Assembly: GCF_007992115.1 (NCBI RefSeq)
Contig: NZ_BJZQ01000012.1
Span: forward strand, 1-64,000
DNA from: Aeromicrobium flavum
GTDB taxonomy: Bacteria; Actinomycetota; Actinomycetes; Propionibacteriales; Nocardioidaceae
Length of the DNA stretch: 64,000 nucleotides
Direction of reading: 5' to 3'
This document shows, one piece after another, positions 57,472-64,000 of this stretch (position 1 is its first letter; each line of letters begins with the position of its first letter). Below the pieces are notes generated by a model. It searched no databases. It was not told the DNA's origin and saw only the letters and a program-made list of their open reading frames with translations. Position numbers and translations under genes: made by a program.

Positions 57472-57567
57472 GCTCCGCCTCCGGCGGACCAGATGTGTAG
57501 CGCTCTCCACCCGGAAACCCTGGATCTGACGAGAATCGAGTGGGTACCGCGACACATCTCGCGTGCG
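57472..57567. repeat. 96-nt structured repeat, copy B
   Basis: Same 18-nt left end and 16-nt right end as copy A. Left AGATGTGTAGCG (57491-57502) pairs with CGCGACACATCT (57548-57559), and CCAC/GTGG pairs inside. Where A has GCGTT/AACGC, B has GCG/CGC, so the fold is kept despite changes. It starts five nt after the lipoprotein stop. Confidence 0.75.
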
Positions 57568-57595
57568 GAGGCGCGAGCAGCGGGACCGGGCGCGG

Positions 57596-58003
57596 TCAGT
57601 CCAGGCCGGGGAACGGCTCGGGGGCGGCGCCCCAGCGCACCTGCGCCAGTGCGGCGGTCCGGAGGCCGCGCACGGCTCGGTCGCGGGCCTTCTCGGTGGT
57701 CTCGGGCACGAGACGGACGCACGCGGCGGCGATCCGCGACTCGACGTCCTGCACGAGCACGCGGCCCGCGGCGGCATCGCGAGGGTCGGGCACGTCGTAG
57801 GCCGCGGCGGTGCCGACGGGCCGACCGCCGAGTGACGTGACGACGGCGCGGAGCCGGTCGCGCGTCGTGCGATGCGCGGCCAGCTCCTTCCGCGCGGCGT
57901 CGGCGAGATCGGGGAAGCGGGCGCCCACGAGTCCCAGGACCCAGATCGCCTCGTGCTCCAGGGCCAGCCAGCGCTGCGTGAGACGCAGCTCGATGTCGCT
58001 CAT
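57596..58003 (-). CDS. DUF4439 ferritin-like protein
   Basis: A 135-residue all-helical protein matching the DUF4439 group (Rv2844-like), proposed to have a ferritin-like four-helix fold. RWLALEHEAIWVLGLVGARF contains a Glu-x-x-His/Glu-type region, and RDRLRAVVTSLGGRPVGTAA continues the pattern. Metal binding is not demonstrated. It is the second gene of a two-gene operon transcribed away from rimP, the same pairing as Rv2843-Rv2844 in M. tuberculosis. It overlaps the upstream stop (ATGA). Confidence 0.82.
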   Translation of the reverse strand: MSDIELRLTQRWLALEHEAIWVLGLVGARFPDLADAARKELAAHRTTRDRLRAVVTSLGGRPVGTAAAYDVPDPRDAAAGRVLVQDVESRIAAACVRLVPETTEKARDRAVRGLRTAALAQVRWGAAPEPFPGLD

Positions 58004-58413
58004 GCCAGCGTCTCCGCCTGCGCGAGACCGGCCGCGAGGGACGCCAGCACCTGAGCGAACTCGGGGGAGATCGCCGCACGCGCGTCGGTGGCCCGGTGGC
58101 CGGCCGCGGTCCGCAGGGACCGGGCGAGGTCGCCGGTGGCGGTGCGTGACCCGGGGATGGCTCCCAGCTGCTCGAGCTGAGCGCTGAGCAGGTCGACCAC
58201 GGGGGCGTTGCCGGTGCCGCGGGCGACCGCCAGCACGCGCTGCTGGTCGTCGACCACGGCCTTCATCAGCGACGTGTCCTCGGGGCGGGGGAGGTGCTTC
58301 GGCTTCGCCCCCACCGCGCGCAGGGCGTCGTCGAACGTGTCGGTGGCGAACAGCCCGGCCAGCGCCACCGCGGTGCCGCCGGCGGCGACCAGGACGACGC
58401 GACGGCTGCTCAC
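58000..58413 (-). CDS. Ala-rich exported or membrane-anchored protein (Rv2843-like)
   Basis: A 137-residue protein with an N-terminal hydrophobic segment (VVLVAAGGTAVALAGLFA) after Ser-Arg-Arg, likely a signal anchor. The rest is an Ala/Arg helical domain. Size and place, divergent from rimP and preceding the DUF4439 gene, match Rv2843. Function unknown. GTG 58413 has TAGTCT six nt upstream on its strand. Confidence 0.75.
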   Translation of the reverse strand: MSSRRVVLVAAGGTAVALAGLFATDTFDDALRAVGAKPKHLPRPEDTSLMKAVVDDQQRVLAVARGTGNAPVVDLLSAQLEQLGAIPGSRTATGDLARSLRTAAGHRATDARAAISPEFAQVLASLAAGLAQAETLA

Positions 58414-58419
58414 GACCGC

Positions 58420-58425
58420 AGACTA
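58420..58425 (-). promoter_or_regulatory. Candidate -10 TAGTCT for the Rv2843-like gene
   Basis: On the minus strand TAGTCT ends six nt before GTG 58413, the leaderless layout. It faces the rimP promoter. Confidence 0.45.
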
Positions 58426-58444
58426 CCGACCGCACCGGCTTCGG

Positions 58445-58450
58445 TAAGGT
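58445..58450 (+). promoter_or_regulatory. Candidate -10 TAAGGT for the rimP-nusA operon
   Basis: TAAGGT precedes rimP by 36 nt, leaving a short leader with GAAGAGGAG before ATG 58487, so unlike many neighbours this is a leadered promoter. Confidence 0.45.
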
Positions 58451-58486
58451 GGGGTCTTCACGGACCACAACTGAAGAGGAGCACCG

Positions 58487-58951
58487 ATGACGACCCCCAT
58501 CATCGACCGGATCTCGAGTCTTCTCGAGCCCGTCACCTCGTCCCTGGGGCTGGACCTCGACGAGGTCGAGCTGGTGGGCAAGGCCGAGCGTCGTCGCCTC
58601 CTCATCGCCGTCGACCGCGACGGCGGCGTCGGCATCGACCAGGTCGCCGAGGCCACGCGTGCCATCTCCGCCGCGCTCGACGAGTCCGACGTGATGGGGG
58701 AGTCCCCCTACACGCTCGAGGTCGCGTCGCGCGGCGTCGACCGCCCGCTGGTGTCTCCTCGACACTGGCGGCGCAACGCCGGCCGCGTCGTCGCCGTCGA
58801 GCTGGTCGACGGCGAGCGCTTCGAGGCCCGCATCCGCGCCAGCGACGACGCGGGCGTCGACCTGGCCATCCAGGGTGAGGTCACCCGCTTCCCGTACGAC
58901 GAGATCGTCAAGGCCGTCGTCCAGATCGAGCTGAACCGGAAGGACGTCTGA
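58487..58951 (+). CDS. rimP: Ribosome maturation factor RimP
   Basis: A 154-residue RimP needed for early 30S assembly with S12. SLLEPVTSSLGLDLDEVELV, then RRRLLIAVDRDGGVGIDQVA and YTLEVASRGVDRPLVSPRHW are diagnostic. It ends in the C-terminal SH3-like barrel. ATG 58487 has a strong Shine-Dalgarno. The stop overlaps nusA by one base; rimP-nusA-ylxR-infB is the standard operon. Confidence 0.95.
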   Translation: MTTPIIDRISSLLEPVTSSLGLDLDEVELVGKAERRRLLIAVDRDGGVGIDQVAEATRAISAALDESDVMGESPYTLEVASRGVDRPLVSPRHWRRNAGRVVAVELVDGERFEARIRASDDAGVDLAIQGEVTRFPYDEIVKAVVQIELNRKDV

Positions 58952-59979
58952 TGGACATCGACATGTCCGCGCTGCGGATGCTGGAGAGCGAGAAGGGGAT
59001 CAGCGTCGACGTCGTCGTCGACGCGATCGAGACCGCGCTGCTCTCGGCCTATCACAAGACCGCGGGTGCCCAGCAGACCGCGCGGGTCGAGCTCGACCGC
59101 AAGACCGGCCACGTCACGGTGTGGGCGCGCGAGCGCCTGACGCCGCCGCCGGCCGAGGACGGCGAGGCGCCCGCTCCGACGCTCTCCGAGGAGTTCGACG
59201 ACACCCCCGAGGACTTCGGTCGCTTCGCCGCCTCCGTGGCGCGCCAGCTGATCATGCAGCGCATCCGCGACGTCGAGGACGAGAAGAAGTTCGGCGAGTT
59301 CTCCGGCCGCGTCGGCGACATCGTCTCCGGCGTCATCCAGCAGGGCCGCTCGCCGGGCGACGTCTTCATCGACCTCGGCACGGTCGAGGCGATCCTGCCG
59401 GTCAACGAGCGGGTCCCCGAGGAGCGCTACGCGCACGGCGAGCGGATCAAGGCGTACGTCTACGAGGTCGAGCGCGGCATGCGCGGCCCGCGCGTCAAGC
59501 TCTCGCGCACCCACCCCAACCTGGTCAAGCTGCTCTTCGCGCTCGAGTCGCCCGAGATCGCCGACGGCACCGTCGAGATCGCCGCGATCGCCCGCGAGGC
59601 CGGTCACCGCACGAAGATCGCCGTGAAGGCCAACGCCGCCGGCGTGAACCCCAAGGGCGCCTGCATCGGCCCGATGGGCCAGCGGGTCCGCGCCGTCATG
59701 CACGAGCTGCACGGCGAGAAGATCGACATCGTCGACTTCAGTGAGAACCCGGCCGAGTTCATCGCGTACGCGCTGTCGCCCGCCCAGGTGAAGGGCGTGA
59801 CGATCGTCGACGAGATGACCCGCTCCGCCCGGGTGATCGTCCCGGACTTCCAGCTCTCCCTGGCCATCGGCAAGGAGGGCCAGAACGCCCGCCTCGCAGC
59901 GAAGCTGACCGGTTGGCGCATCGACATCCGGCCCGACACGGCCCCCGTCCCCGACGGCGATTCGTCGTCCTCTCGGTAG
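58951..59979 (+). CDS. nusA: Transcription elongation/termination factor NusA
   Basis: A 342-residue NusA that binds RNA polymerase and rRNA leaders and modulates pausing. The N-terminal domain (MSALRMLESEKGISVDVVVD) is followed by S1 (around 135-200), then KH1 and KH2 with GACIGPMGQRVRAVM and SLAIGKEGQNARLAAKLTGW. It lacks the acidic C-terminal repeats of E. coli NusA, as normal for actinobacteria. Confidence 0.96.
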   Translation: MDIDMSALRMLESEKGISVDVVVDAIETALLSAYHKTAGAQQTARVELDRKTGHVTVWARERLTPPPAEDGEAPAPTLSEEFDDTPEDFGRFAASVARQLIMQRIRDVEDEKKFGEFSGRVGDIVSGVIQQGRSPGDVFIDLGTVEAILPVNERVPEERYAHGERIKAYVYEVERGMRGPRVKLSRTHPNLVKLLFALESPEIADGTVEIAAIAREAGHRTKIAVKANAAGVNPKGACIGPMGQRVRAVMHELHGEKIDIVDFSENPAEFIAYALSPAQVKGVTIVDEMTRSARVIVPDFQLSLAIGKEGQNARLAAKLTGWRIDIRPDTAPVPDGDSSSSR

Positions 59980-59985
59980 AGCCGC

Positions 59986-59991
59986 TAGACT
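59986..59991 (+). promoter_or_regulatory. Candidate -10 TAGACT before ylxR
   Basis: TAGACT ends five nt before ATG 59997, so ylxR-infB may also be transcribed separately from rimP-nusA. Confidence 0.35.
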
Positions 59992-59996
59992 TGTCG

Positions 59997-60269
59997 ATGG
60001 TGATTCGTACGTGCGTCGGTTGTCGGCAGCGTGCGGACAAGACCACTCTGGTGAGAGTCGTCGCCGGTCGGGATGCCACGGGATGGACCGTGGAGCCTGA
60101 TCCCGGCGGATCTCGACCGGGCCGCGGAGCGCACTTGCACCCCGCGGAACGGTGCCTGGAGCTCGCGCTCGACCGGCGAGCGTTCGTCAGGGCCCTTCGT
60201 CTCGAAGGTCCCGGCAGCACGGACGCTGTGGCCGACTGGGTACGGGCCGTGGCCGATCAGAGCGCCTGA
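59997..60269 (+). CDS. ylxR: YlxR family RNA-binding protein
   Basis: A 90-residue protein of the YlxR/RnpM family. RTCVGCRQRADKTTLVRVVA carries the paired Cys and the basic patch. In Bacillus it binds RNase P RNA and modulates it. ATG 59997 is chosen; GTG 60000 is the next codon. It lies between nusA and infB as usual. Confidence 0.9.
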   Translation: MVIRTCVGCRQRADKTTLVRVVAGRDATGWTVEPDPGGSRPGRGAHLHPAERCLELALDRRAFVRALRLEGPGSTDAVADWVRAVADQSA

Positions 60270-60412
60270 CCACCCTCGTGGCACCGACCGGTGTCACTCG
60301 AAACGGAAATCGGAGCACTCGCTCATGAGCACTCGATGAGTACTTACCGATGAGCCTGTACGTCAACTACTGATCCGTGCCTCCTTCGGGGCCGGATCCC
60401 TGAAGGAGAAGA
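60270..60412 (+). promoter_or_regulatory. infB leader region
   Basis: This 143-nt gap holds direct repeats GAGCACTCG (60313-60321 and 60327-60335) and CGATGAG (60334-60340 and 60348-60354). A hairpin GATCCG/CGGATC (60372-60398) lies directly before the AAGGAG Shine-Dalgarno. No gene is seen. Control of IF2 synthesis is possible. Confidence 0.35.
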
Positions 60413-63235
60413 GTGGCTGTCAGAGTCCACGAGCTCGCCCGCGAGCTAGGTGTTGAGAGCAAGGTCGTCCTGTCCACCCTCAAGGAGATGGGCGAGTACG
60501 TGAAGTCCGCGTCCTCGACCGTCGAGGCGCCTGTCGTGCGCCGCCTCAAGGAGGAGCACGGCGATCGCCTGCTCGAGCAGGGCGCCAAGAAGGCTGCCAG
60601 GAAGGCTCCCGCCAAGAAGGCGGACGAGGCCCCGCGGGCTGCCGAGAAGACCCCCGAGTCCACCCCCGCCGCTCCGCCGGCCACCCCGTCGGCCCCCACC
60701 GCGCCGAAGCCCGGCCCGGCCCCCACCCCGGCCCCGGCCCCGGAGGCACCCACCCCGGCGCCCGAGGAGTCGCAGGCTCCCGCCCCGGCTCCCGAGGCTC
60801 CGGCCGCGGCCGCCGCCGAGACCACGGACGCCCGTCCTGGTCCGGCGCCGACCCGCACCCCGGGCCCTCGTCCCGGTCCCGCCCCGGCTCCGCGTCCCGG
60901 CTCTGCCGGTGGCCTGCCCACGGGCGGCTCCGCGGGCTCCGGTGGCCCCCGTCCCGGTCCCCGCACCCCCGCGGCGCGTCCGGGCAACAACCCGTTCTCG
61001 TCGAAGCAGGGCATGCAGCAGGACCGCGCACCGCGGCCGCCTGCCGCTCGTGAGGGTGGCGCTCCGGCGCGCCCGGGCATGCCTCGTCCCAACCCGGCGA
61101 TGATGCCCAAGCAGTCCTCGGTCACGCCCGCCCGTCCCGGCGGACGTCCCGGCCCCGGCGGTCGCGCCGGTGGTCCCGGCGGCCGTCCCGGCGGCGGCGC
61201 AGGCCGTCCCGGCGGTGGCGGCGGTGCCGGCGCCCGTCCCGGCGGCTTCAGTGGCCCTCCCGGTGGCGGTCGCCCCGGTGGACCGGGCCGCAACCAGCGC
61301 GGAGGCACCCAGGGTGCCTTCGGTCGCGCCGGTGGCCCTGTGCGTCGTGGTCGCAAGAGCAAGCGCGCGAAGCGTCAGGAATTCGACCAGATGCAGGCGC
61401 CGTCGATCGGCGGCGTGCGCGTCCGCAAGGGCGACGGCCAGGTCGTGCGCCTGGCGCGTGGCGCCTCGCTGACGGACTTCGCCGACAAGGTCGGAGTCGA
61501 CGCGGCATCGCTCGTCCAGGTGCTGTTCCACATGGGCGAGATGGTCACCGCGACGCAGTCGGTCAACGACGAGACGCTGCAGCTGCTCGGTGAGGAGCTG
61601 AACTACGACGTCCAGGTGGTCTCGCCCGAGGACGAGGACCGCGAGCTGCTCGAGTCCTTCTCGCTGGAGTTCGGCGAGGACGAGGGCGACGAGGCCGATC
61701 TCGCGGCGCGCCCGCCGGTCGTCACCGTCATGGGTCACGTCGACCACGGCAAGACGAAGCTGCTCGACGCGCTCCGCAAGGCGAACGTCGCGGCCAAGGA
61801 GGCCGGTGGCATCACGCAGTCCATCGGTGCCTACCAGGTCGTCACCGAGGTCGACGGCAACGAGCGTGCGATCACCTTCATCGACACCCCCGGTCACGAG
61901 GCGTTCACCGCCATGCGTGCTCGTGGTGCCCAGGCGACCGACATCGCGATCCTCGTCGTCGCGGCGGACGACGGCGTCATGCCCCAGACGGTCGAGGCGC
62001 TCAACCACGCCAAGGCCGCCGATGTGCCGGTCGTCGTCGCGGTCAACAAGATCGACAAGGAAGGCGCCGACTCGACCAAGGTCCGCGGCCAGCTGACCGA
62101 GTACGGTCTGGTGCCCGAGGAGTACGGCGGCGACACGATGTTCATCGACGTGTCGGCGAAGGCCGAGATCGGTCTCGACGCGCTGCTGGAGGCCATCGTG
62201 CTGACGGCGGACGCCGAGCTCGACCTGCGCGCCAACCCGAACCAGCGGGCCGAGGGCCTCGCGATCGAGGCTCACCTCGACCGCGGTCGTGGCCCCGTGG
62301 CCACCGTGCTGGTCCAGCGCGGCACGCTGCGCGTCGGCGACTCGCTCGTGGCAGGACCGGCCTTCGGTCGCGTGCGCGCCATGCTCGACGAGTTCGGCGA
62401 GAACATCCAGGAGGCGACCCCGTCGCGTCCGGCGCTGGTGCTCGGCCTGACGGCCGTGCCCGGTGCGGGCGACAACTTCATGGTCGTCGAGGACGATCGC
62501 CTCGCCCGCCAGATCGCCGAGAAGCGTGAGGCCCGGGAGCGCAACGCGCTGCTGGCCAAGCGCTCGGGTCGCCGCACCCTCGAGGACTTCATGTCCTCGT
62601 TGGAGAAGGGCGAGACCGACGAGCTGCTGCTCATCCTCAAGGGTGACGGTGCCGGCTCGGTGGAGGCGCTGGAGGACTCGCTGGCCGGGATCGAGATCGG
62701 CGACGAGGTCGCGCTGCGCGTCATCGACCGTGGTGTCGGTGCGATCACCGAGACCGACGTCAACCTGGCGGCCGCGTCCAACGCGGTCATCGTCGGCTAC
62801 AACGTCCGCCCGCAGGGCAAGGCGACGGAGCTGGCGGACCGCGAGGGCGTCGAGATCAAGTACTACTCGGTGATCTACCAGGCGATCGACGAGATCGAGG
62901 CGGCCCTCAAGGGCATGCTCAAGCCGATCTACGAGGAGCAGCAGCTCGGTACCGCCGAGATCCGCGACCTGTTCAAGTCGAGCAAGGTCAAGGGCGGCAA
63001 CATCGCCGGCTGCATGGTCACGAGTGGCTCGATCCGCCGCAATGCGAAGGTTCGCATCGTGCGCGACGGCTCGGTCGTGGCCGACAACCTCGACGTCCTG
63101 TCGCTGCGTCGCGAGAAGGACGACGCGTCCGAGGTCCGCGAGGGCTTCGAGTGCGGTGTCGTGGTCTCGTACTCCGATGTCAAGGTCGGCGACGTGATCG
63201 AGGCCTTCGAGCTGGTCGAGAAGAAGCGGGACTGA
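60413..63235 (+). CDS. infB: Translation initiation factor IF-2
   Basis: A 940-residue IF2 that brings fMet-tRNA to the 30S and joins subunits. The N-terminal IF2_N motif is [21 protein letters not shown] long Pro/Ala/Gly-rich disordered region (about 65-320) with repeated RPG units follows. The G domain has [31 protein letters not shown] and NKIDKEG. Domains II-IV are complete to the fMet-tRNA-binding C-terminus. GTG start with AAGGAG upstream. Confidence 0.96.
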   Translation: MAVRVHELARELGVESKVVLSTLKEMGEYVKSASSTVEAPVVRRLKEEHGDRLLEQGAKKAARKAPAKKADEAPRAAEKTPESTPAAPPATPSAPTAPKPGPAPTPAPAPEAPTPAPEESQAPAPAPEAPAAAAAETTDARPGPAPTRTPGPRPGPAPAPRPGSAGGLPTGGSAGSGGPRPGPRTPAARPGNNPFSSKQGMQQDRAPRPPAAREGGAPARPGMPRPNPAMMPKQSSVTPARPGGRPGPGGRAGGPGGRPGGGAGRPGGGGGAGARPGGFSGPPGGGRPGGPGRNQRGGTQGAFGRAGGPVRRGRKSKRAKRQEFDQMQAPSIGGVRVRKGDGQVVRLARGASLTDFADKVGVDAASLVQVLFHMGEMVTATQSVNDETLQLLGEELNYDVQVVSPEDEDRELLESFSLEFGEDEGDEADLAARPPVVTVMGHVDHGKTKLLDALRKANVAAKEAGGITQSIGAYQVVTEVDGNERAITFIDTPGHEAFTAMRARGAQATDIAILVVAADDGVMPQTVEALNHAKAADVPVVVAVNKIDKEGADSTKVRGQLTEYGLVPEEYGGDTMFIDVSAKAEIGLDALLEAIVLTADAELDLRANPNQRAEGLAIEAHLDRGRGPVATVLVQRGTLRVGDSLVAGPAFGRVRAMLDEFGENIQEATPSRPALVLGLTAVPGAGDNFMVVEDDRLARQIAEKREARERNALLAKRSGRRTLEDFMSSLEKGETDELLLILKGDGAGSVEALEDSLAGIEIGDEVALRVIDRGVGAITETDVNLAAASNAVIVGYNVRPQGKATELADREGVEIKYYSVIYQAIDEIEAALKGMLKPIYEEQQLGTAEIRDLFKSSKVKGGNIAGCMVTSGSIRRNAKVRIVRDGSVVADNLDVLSLRREKDDASEVREGFECGVVVSYSDVKVGDVIEAFELVEKKRD

Positions 63236-63237
63236 TC

Positions 63238-63678
63238 GTGGCCAGTCCACGTCAGGCCAAGAAGTCCGACCGGATTAAGGAGATCGTCGCGACGATGCTC
63301 GAGCGGCGGGTCAGGGACCCGCGGCTCGGCTTCGTCACGATCACCGATGTGCGGCTGACCGGCGACGGTCAGCACGCGTCGATCTTCTACACGGTCATGG
63401 GCGGTGAGACGGCCCGGGCGGACACCGCCGCGGCGCTGGTCAGCGCCACGGGACTGATCCGCTCCGAGGTCGGCAAGCAGCTCGGTGCCCGGCACACCCC
63501 GTCGCTGGAGTTCTTCCTGGACTCCGTGCCCGAGACGGCGCGCGAGATCGAGGAGTTGCTGGCGAAGGCCCGCGAGTCCGACGCGCGCGTCGCCGAGCAG
63601 GCCCAGGGTGCCGCGTACGCGGGCGAACCCGACCCGTACAAGGCCCGCGAGGACGACGAGGAGCCCGGTGACGACTGA
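63238..63678 (+). CDS. rbfA: Ribosome-binding factor A
   Basis: A 146-residue RbfA for cold adaptation and 16S rRNA 5'-end maturation. RIKEIVATMLERRVRDPRLG then FVTITDVRLTGD is diagnostic, and the KH-like core continues with TGLIRSEVGKQLGARHTPSLEF. The C-terminal 25 residues are acidic and disordered. GTG 63238 is two bases after the infB stop. It overlaps truB by 11 nt. Confidence 0.95.
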   Translation: MASPRQAKKSDRIKEIVATMLERRVRDPRLGFVTITDVRLTGDGQHASIFYTVMGGETARADTAAALVSATGLIRSEVGKQLGARHTPSLEFFLDSVPETAREIEELLAKARESDARVAEQAQGAAYAGEPDPYKAREDDEEPGDD

Positions 63679-64000
63679 GTCACCGGGCCCCGGCTCCGGC
63701 CTCGTCGTCGTCGACAAGCCGTCCGACTGGACGTCGCACGACGTCGTCGCGCGGGTCCGCCGGCTGGCGGGCACGCGCAAGGTCGGGCATGCCGGCACGC
63801 TCGACCCGATGGCCACCGGCGTGCTGGTGGTCGGGGTCAACCGGGCCACCCGGCTGCTCGGCCACGTGGCCGGCGCGGACAAGGAGTACCTCGCGACGAT
63901 CGCGCTCGGCGCGACCACCGTCACCGACGACGCGCAGGGGGACGAGACCGGCTCCGCCGACGCCTCGTCCCTCGGCGCGGAGGCGGTGCGCGAGGCCATG
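63668..64000 (+). CDS. truB: tRNA pseudouridine-55 synthase TruB (5' part)
   Basis: The first 111 codons of TruB, cut by the window end. It makes pseudouridine 55 in the T-loop of tRNAs. GLVVVDKPSDWTSHDVVARV, KVGHAGTLDPMATGVLVVGV with the catalytic Asp, and KEYLATIALGATT are conserved. The start is GTG 63668 within the end of rbfA; GTGACGACTGAG also places a Thr-Thr-Glu N-terminus in frame. Confidence 0.93.
   Translation, partial: MTTESPGPGSGLVVVDKPSDWTSHDVVARVRRLAGTRKVGHAGTLDPMATGVLVVGVNRATRLLGHVAGADKEYLATIALGATTVTDDAQGDETGSADASSLGAEAVREAM

Noticed and set aside
56207-57567. Integron attC sites around the lipoprotein gene
   Set aside because: The cassette-like layout is suggestive, but the RYYYAAC and GTTRRRY core boxes are missing and no integrase gene is nearby.
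60446-63250. Minus-strand open frame opposite infB
   Set aside because: Mirror of the IF2 repeats and GC-rich codons; no independent coding evidence.

Overview
The window is a high-GC, gene-dense stretch of an actinobacterial chromosome. Gene content and order match the conserved ssb-tlyA-nadK-recN-steAB-pyrG-xerD-parA-scpAB-cmk block and the rpsP-trmD-rplS-lepB-rnhB-yraN-comM-dprA-xerC-rpsB-tsf-pyrH-frr-cdsA-rlmN-dxr-rip1-ispG-proS-rimP-nusA-infB-rbfA-truB block of Actinomycetota. Here the two blocks are joined directly between cmk and rpsP. Protein flavour and compactness suggest Nocardioidaceae, perhaps Aeromicrobium; that placement is inference. About 61 protein genes are supported. I found no tRNA, rRNA, CRISPR array, insertion sequence or prophage.

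Layout. 0-15.7 kb: SSB paralogue, HAD phosphatase, TlyA, NAD kinase, RecN, SteA/SteB-MctB, CTP synthase, NUDIX, XerD, ParA with a small putative ribbon-helix-helix partner, ScpA/ScpB, RluB, prephenate dehydrogenase, CMP kinase. 15.7-23.5 kb: S16, KH protein, RimM, TrmD, a solitary ammonium channel, L19, two tandem signal peptidases, RNase HII, DUF2469, an MFS transporter. 23.5-26.7 kb: YraN-ComM-DprA (DNA processing). 26.7-32.6 kb: an accessory block with a methyltransferase, divergent molybdenum cofactor genes (mogA, moaC, moeA) and an HTH-TOBE regulator with modABC. 32.6-38.8 kb: XerC, M23 peptidase, S2, EF-Ts, UMP kinase, RRF, CdsA. 38.8-43.2 kb: an ATP-grasp/alpha-E, transglutaminase-like and zinc-metallopeptidase cluster. 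43.2-49.4 kb: RlmN, a two-component system, an ABC exporter, an enoyl-CoA hydratase and an ANL-like fragment. 49.4-64 kb: Dxr, Rip1, IspG, GNAT, DoxX-like, ProS, a lipoprotein flanked by two 96-nt structured repeats, a DUF4439 pair, RimP, NusA, YlxR, IF2, RbfA and truncated TruB.

Main discovery candidate. Three promoters, those of the ssb paralogue, yraN-comM-dprA and the M23 peptidase gene, share one architecture. Two direct copies of GTCCACAG(G/C) lie 30-31 bp apart. The proximal copy ends 49-50 nt before the start codon, and a weak -10-like hexamer ending GGCT lies exactly 6 nt before the start. SSB, ComM, DprA and a cell-wall hydrolase are the classes of genes that natural-competence regulators switch on elsewhere, so this may be the DNA signature of an undescribed actinobacterial DNA-uptake regulon.

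Other regulatory structure: a 10-bp perfect inverted repeat over the start of the molybdenum HTH-TOBE regulator; a 16-nt element shared at identical spacing by the rplS and rpsB promoters; a pyrG leader with mutually exclusive GGTTCC/GGAACC pairings; GTAAC repeats in 11-bp phase before amt; and a recurrent TANNNT-N5-7-start pattern pointing to many leaderless mRNAs, which I used to choose start codons.
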